A stretch of DNA of 26,344 nucleotides from Gemmatimonadota bacterium (GTDB lineage: Bacteria; Latescibacterota; UBA2968; UBA8231). The notes under the pieces were generated by a model. The model did not search any database, was not told the DNA's origin, and was given only the letters and a program-made list of their open reading frames with translations. Below are positions 24,942 to 26,344 of the stretch, piece by piece; position 1 is the first letter of the stretch, and each line of letters starts with the position of its first letter. Location: positions 1 through 26,344 of the forward strand of contig JAPPEF010000232.1 in NCBI GenBank assembly GCA_028875335.1. Direction: 5' to 3'. The position numbers and the translations under genes were made by a program.

Positions 24942-26344
24942 TTGTTCCTCTTAGGCGTCTGCTTCACGCTGTTGTTGTCGGCGACCACTGCGGCTGCGGC
25001 CGAGTGGCGAGTCTTGGCCTTACGAGTCGATTTTCCGCGCGAGAGTCCCGACGAACTGACGACGACCGGCGTAGGGGCCTTTGATGTGCGCTCTGCGTCG
25101 GAGGCGGCTGAGGATTACGTGCTTCCCTACGACCTGCCGCCGCACGACCGCGCTTATTTCGAGCGACATTTGACCGCGCTGGCGCGCTATTACGAGGTCG
25201 TTTCCGCCGGCCGGGTGGCGATCTCCGCGGAGGTGTTTCCCCGCGCCGCGCGGCAGGCGTACGCGCTTCCCCAATCTATGCTCCACTATGGCAATGGACG
25301 CACGACTGAGGAGATCGGCGCGAAGTGGATCGAACTGGTGCGCGATGCCCTTGACGCTGCGCTGGCCGATCCCAACGGCCCGCGCTTAGACGAGTTCAAC
25401 AGCTTCCTCGTGTTCCACGCCGGGGTCGGCCACGAGACCGGCGAACTGAACGACATCCGCTCGGTCTTCCTAGCCGAGAGCGATTTTGCGCGCTTTAACG
25501 GTGGCCCGTTGACCTTGGGCGGTGCGGAGATCGATCAGGCGTGGATCTTGCCGGAGTCGCCCAGCCTCAACGGTCGAGCCGGTCTCAATGGTTTGCTGGC
25601 TAAGTTCTTTGGCCACCAGTTAGGCCTACCTGGGTTGTCCAATTTCGCCGCCGGCCTGCCGGCCCTAGGAGGCTGGAGCCTAATGGACGTGGGGGCCAGC
25701 GCTTTGGGCTATGTGCGGACCGACAGCCTCGCGTGGGTGCGCGGCTTTGCGCCGCCGCATCCCATGGCTTGGAGCAAGATGCAGCTAGGGTGGATCGAGC
25801 CGGTAGTGGTGCGGCGCGACACCGTATTATCGCTACTGGCGACCGACCGCAGCGGCGATCTCCCCAAAGCCGTGCGCATTCCCATTGACGCGCGTGAATA
25901 CTTTTTGCTGGAGAACAGGCAGCAGCGCGGGCAGCGCGGCGTTGTGGAGGACGAAGACGAGGAGAAGGTGTGGATCGAGCCCGATCAGATCACCATAGAA
26001 GAGGGCGTGTGGGTAGCGATGGAGGAATACGACGCCTTTGTCCCGGGATCGGGGGTGCTGATATGGCACGTGGATGAGGACGTAATGGCGCGCGCTGAGG
26101 ATCCCAATGCCGCGAACAATCAGCTCCACTGGAAGGGAATTGCCTTGGAAGAGGCCGACGGGTACCGCGACATTGGCAATCCGCGCCGTTCGTGGGAGTT
26201 GCAAGTCGATGGATGGCCAGACGACCCGTTCTTCGTCGGCGGACAAACGCTATTCGGCTCGGCGACTCGACCCGATTCGCGCAGCAATCGGGAGTGGGAG
26301 ACCGGCATTGAGGTCGAAGTGCTTTCCGCACCCGGCGATACCAT
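24942..26344 (+). CDS. Secreted M6 (immune inhibitor A)-like protein, degenerate zinc site (partial, 3' cut)
   Basis: An open frame runs from the PorV stop (24921-24923) to the window end without interruption. No in-frame ATG or GTG occurs before 25086, so the start is probably TTG at 24942 (AGAGGA at 24922-24927 is 14 bases upstream), or a rare ATT/ATC. Residues 1-20 form a hydrophobic signal peptide ending near TTAAAA/EWR. Family traits of M6 peptidases are present: FLVFHAGVG, KMQLGWIEPVV and GVLIWHVDED. The zinc motif expected as HExGHxLGLP is KFFGHQLGLP (residues 221-230, coding 25602-25631), so the first His and Glu are missing and it is probably not an active metalloprotease. As a third gene of the T9SS cluster, it could be cargo; its sorting domain would be beyond the window. 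Confidence 0.72.
   Translation, partial: MFLLGVCFTLLLSATTAAAAEWRVLALRVDFPRESPDELTTTGVGAFDVRSASEAAEDYVLPYDLPPHDRAYFERHLTALARYYEVVSAGRVAISAEVFPRAARQAYALPQSMLHYGNGRTTEEIGAKWIELVRDALDAALADPNGPRLDEFNSFLVFHAGVGHETGELNDIRSVFLAESDFARFNGGPLTLGGAEIDQAWILPESPSLNGRAGLNGLLAKFFGHQLGLPGLSNFAAGLPALGGWSLMDVGASALGYVRTDSLAWVRGFAPPHPMAWSKMQLGWIEPVVVRRDTVLSLLATDRSGDLPKAVRIPIDAREYFLLENRQQRGQRGVVEDEDEEKVWIEPDQITIEEGVWVAMEEYDAFVPGSGVLIWHVDEDVMARAEDPNAANNQLHWKGIALEEADGYRDIGNPRRSWELQVDGWPDDPFFVGGQTLFGSATRPDSRSNREWETGIEVEVLSAPGDT

Noticed and set aside
24874..24980. PorV extended into the M6-like protein by read-through of TAG
   Set aside because: PorV ends in NLLF with a C-terminal Phe, as expected for a complete barrel, and the next codons form a signal peptide.
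1..26344. CRISPR arrays, tRNA or rRNA genes, insertion sequences
   Set aside because: No spaced direct repeats, no cloverleaf or rRNA-like conserved stretches, and no transposase-like frames were recognised by eye.

Overview
The window reads as a chromosomal segment of a GC-rich, Gram-negative bacterium that carries type IX secretion (T9SS) genes. Evidence for an outer membrane and T9SS is a PorU-like C25 sortase, a PorV/PorQ-like barrel ending in Phe, and a third secreted protein of the M6 family. Around these sit catabolic families (RraA-like, Gfo/Idh/MocA, enolase superfamily, PhyH oxygenase, ceramidase-like hydrolase) that are abundant in uncultivated FCB-group lineages such as Latescibacterota or Poribacteria. 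That placement is an inference from gene content; no rRNA or tRNA gene is visible.

Layout. Positions 1-1900 (+) hold the end of a membrane protein gene, then an RraA-family protein and a Gfo/Idh/MocA oxidoreductase, a likely small sugar-acid catabolic cluster. A small membrane protein with 11-residue coiled-coil repeats follows (2112-2387, +). From 11325 down to 2447 (-) runs a compact housekeeping series yggS-yggT-ileS-dksA-lspA-rluD, continued by a PhyH oxygenase with HEAT-like repeats and a ceramidase-like hydrolase. Gaps are under 30 bases and two stop/start junctions overlap (yggT/ileS, dksA/lspA). A second minus-strand series, 17190 to 11391, encodes a long-chain polyprenyl diphosphate synthase, ApbE, a fused SecDF and a degenerate Kef-like transporter. 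A divergent enolase-superfamily dehydratase (17351-18535, +) meets a rpmB-glcE pair (-) tail to tail with a 4-base overlap. The right end (20054-26344, +) is the T9SS cluster porU-porV-M6-like, the last gene cut by the window edge.

The most unusual features are at the right end. The PorU-like protein keeps its GHG histidine but has Ser where the C25 catalytic Cys is expected. The adjacent M6-like secreted protein has KFFGH in place of the HExGH zinc motif and has no in-frame ATG or GTG near its start. The divergent rpmB/porU control region contains a perfect 7-base inverted repeat that overlaps the rpmB -35 box and a TTGACA facing porU. Also notable are the PhyH-HEAT fusion inside a housekeeping operon, a eukaryote-like (IleRS2-type) isoleucyl-tRNA synthetase, and an orphan glcE behind rpmB.
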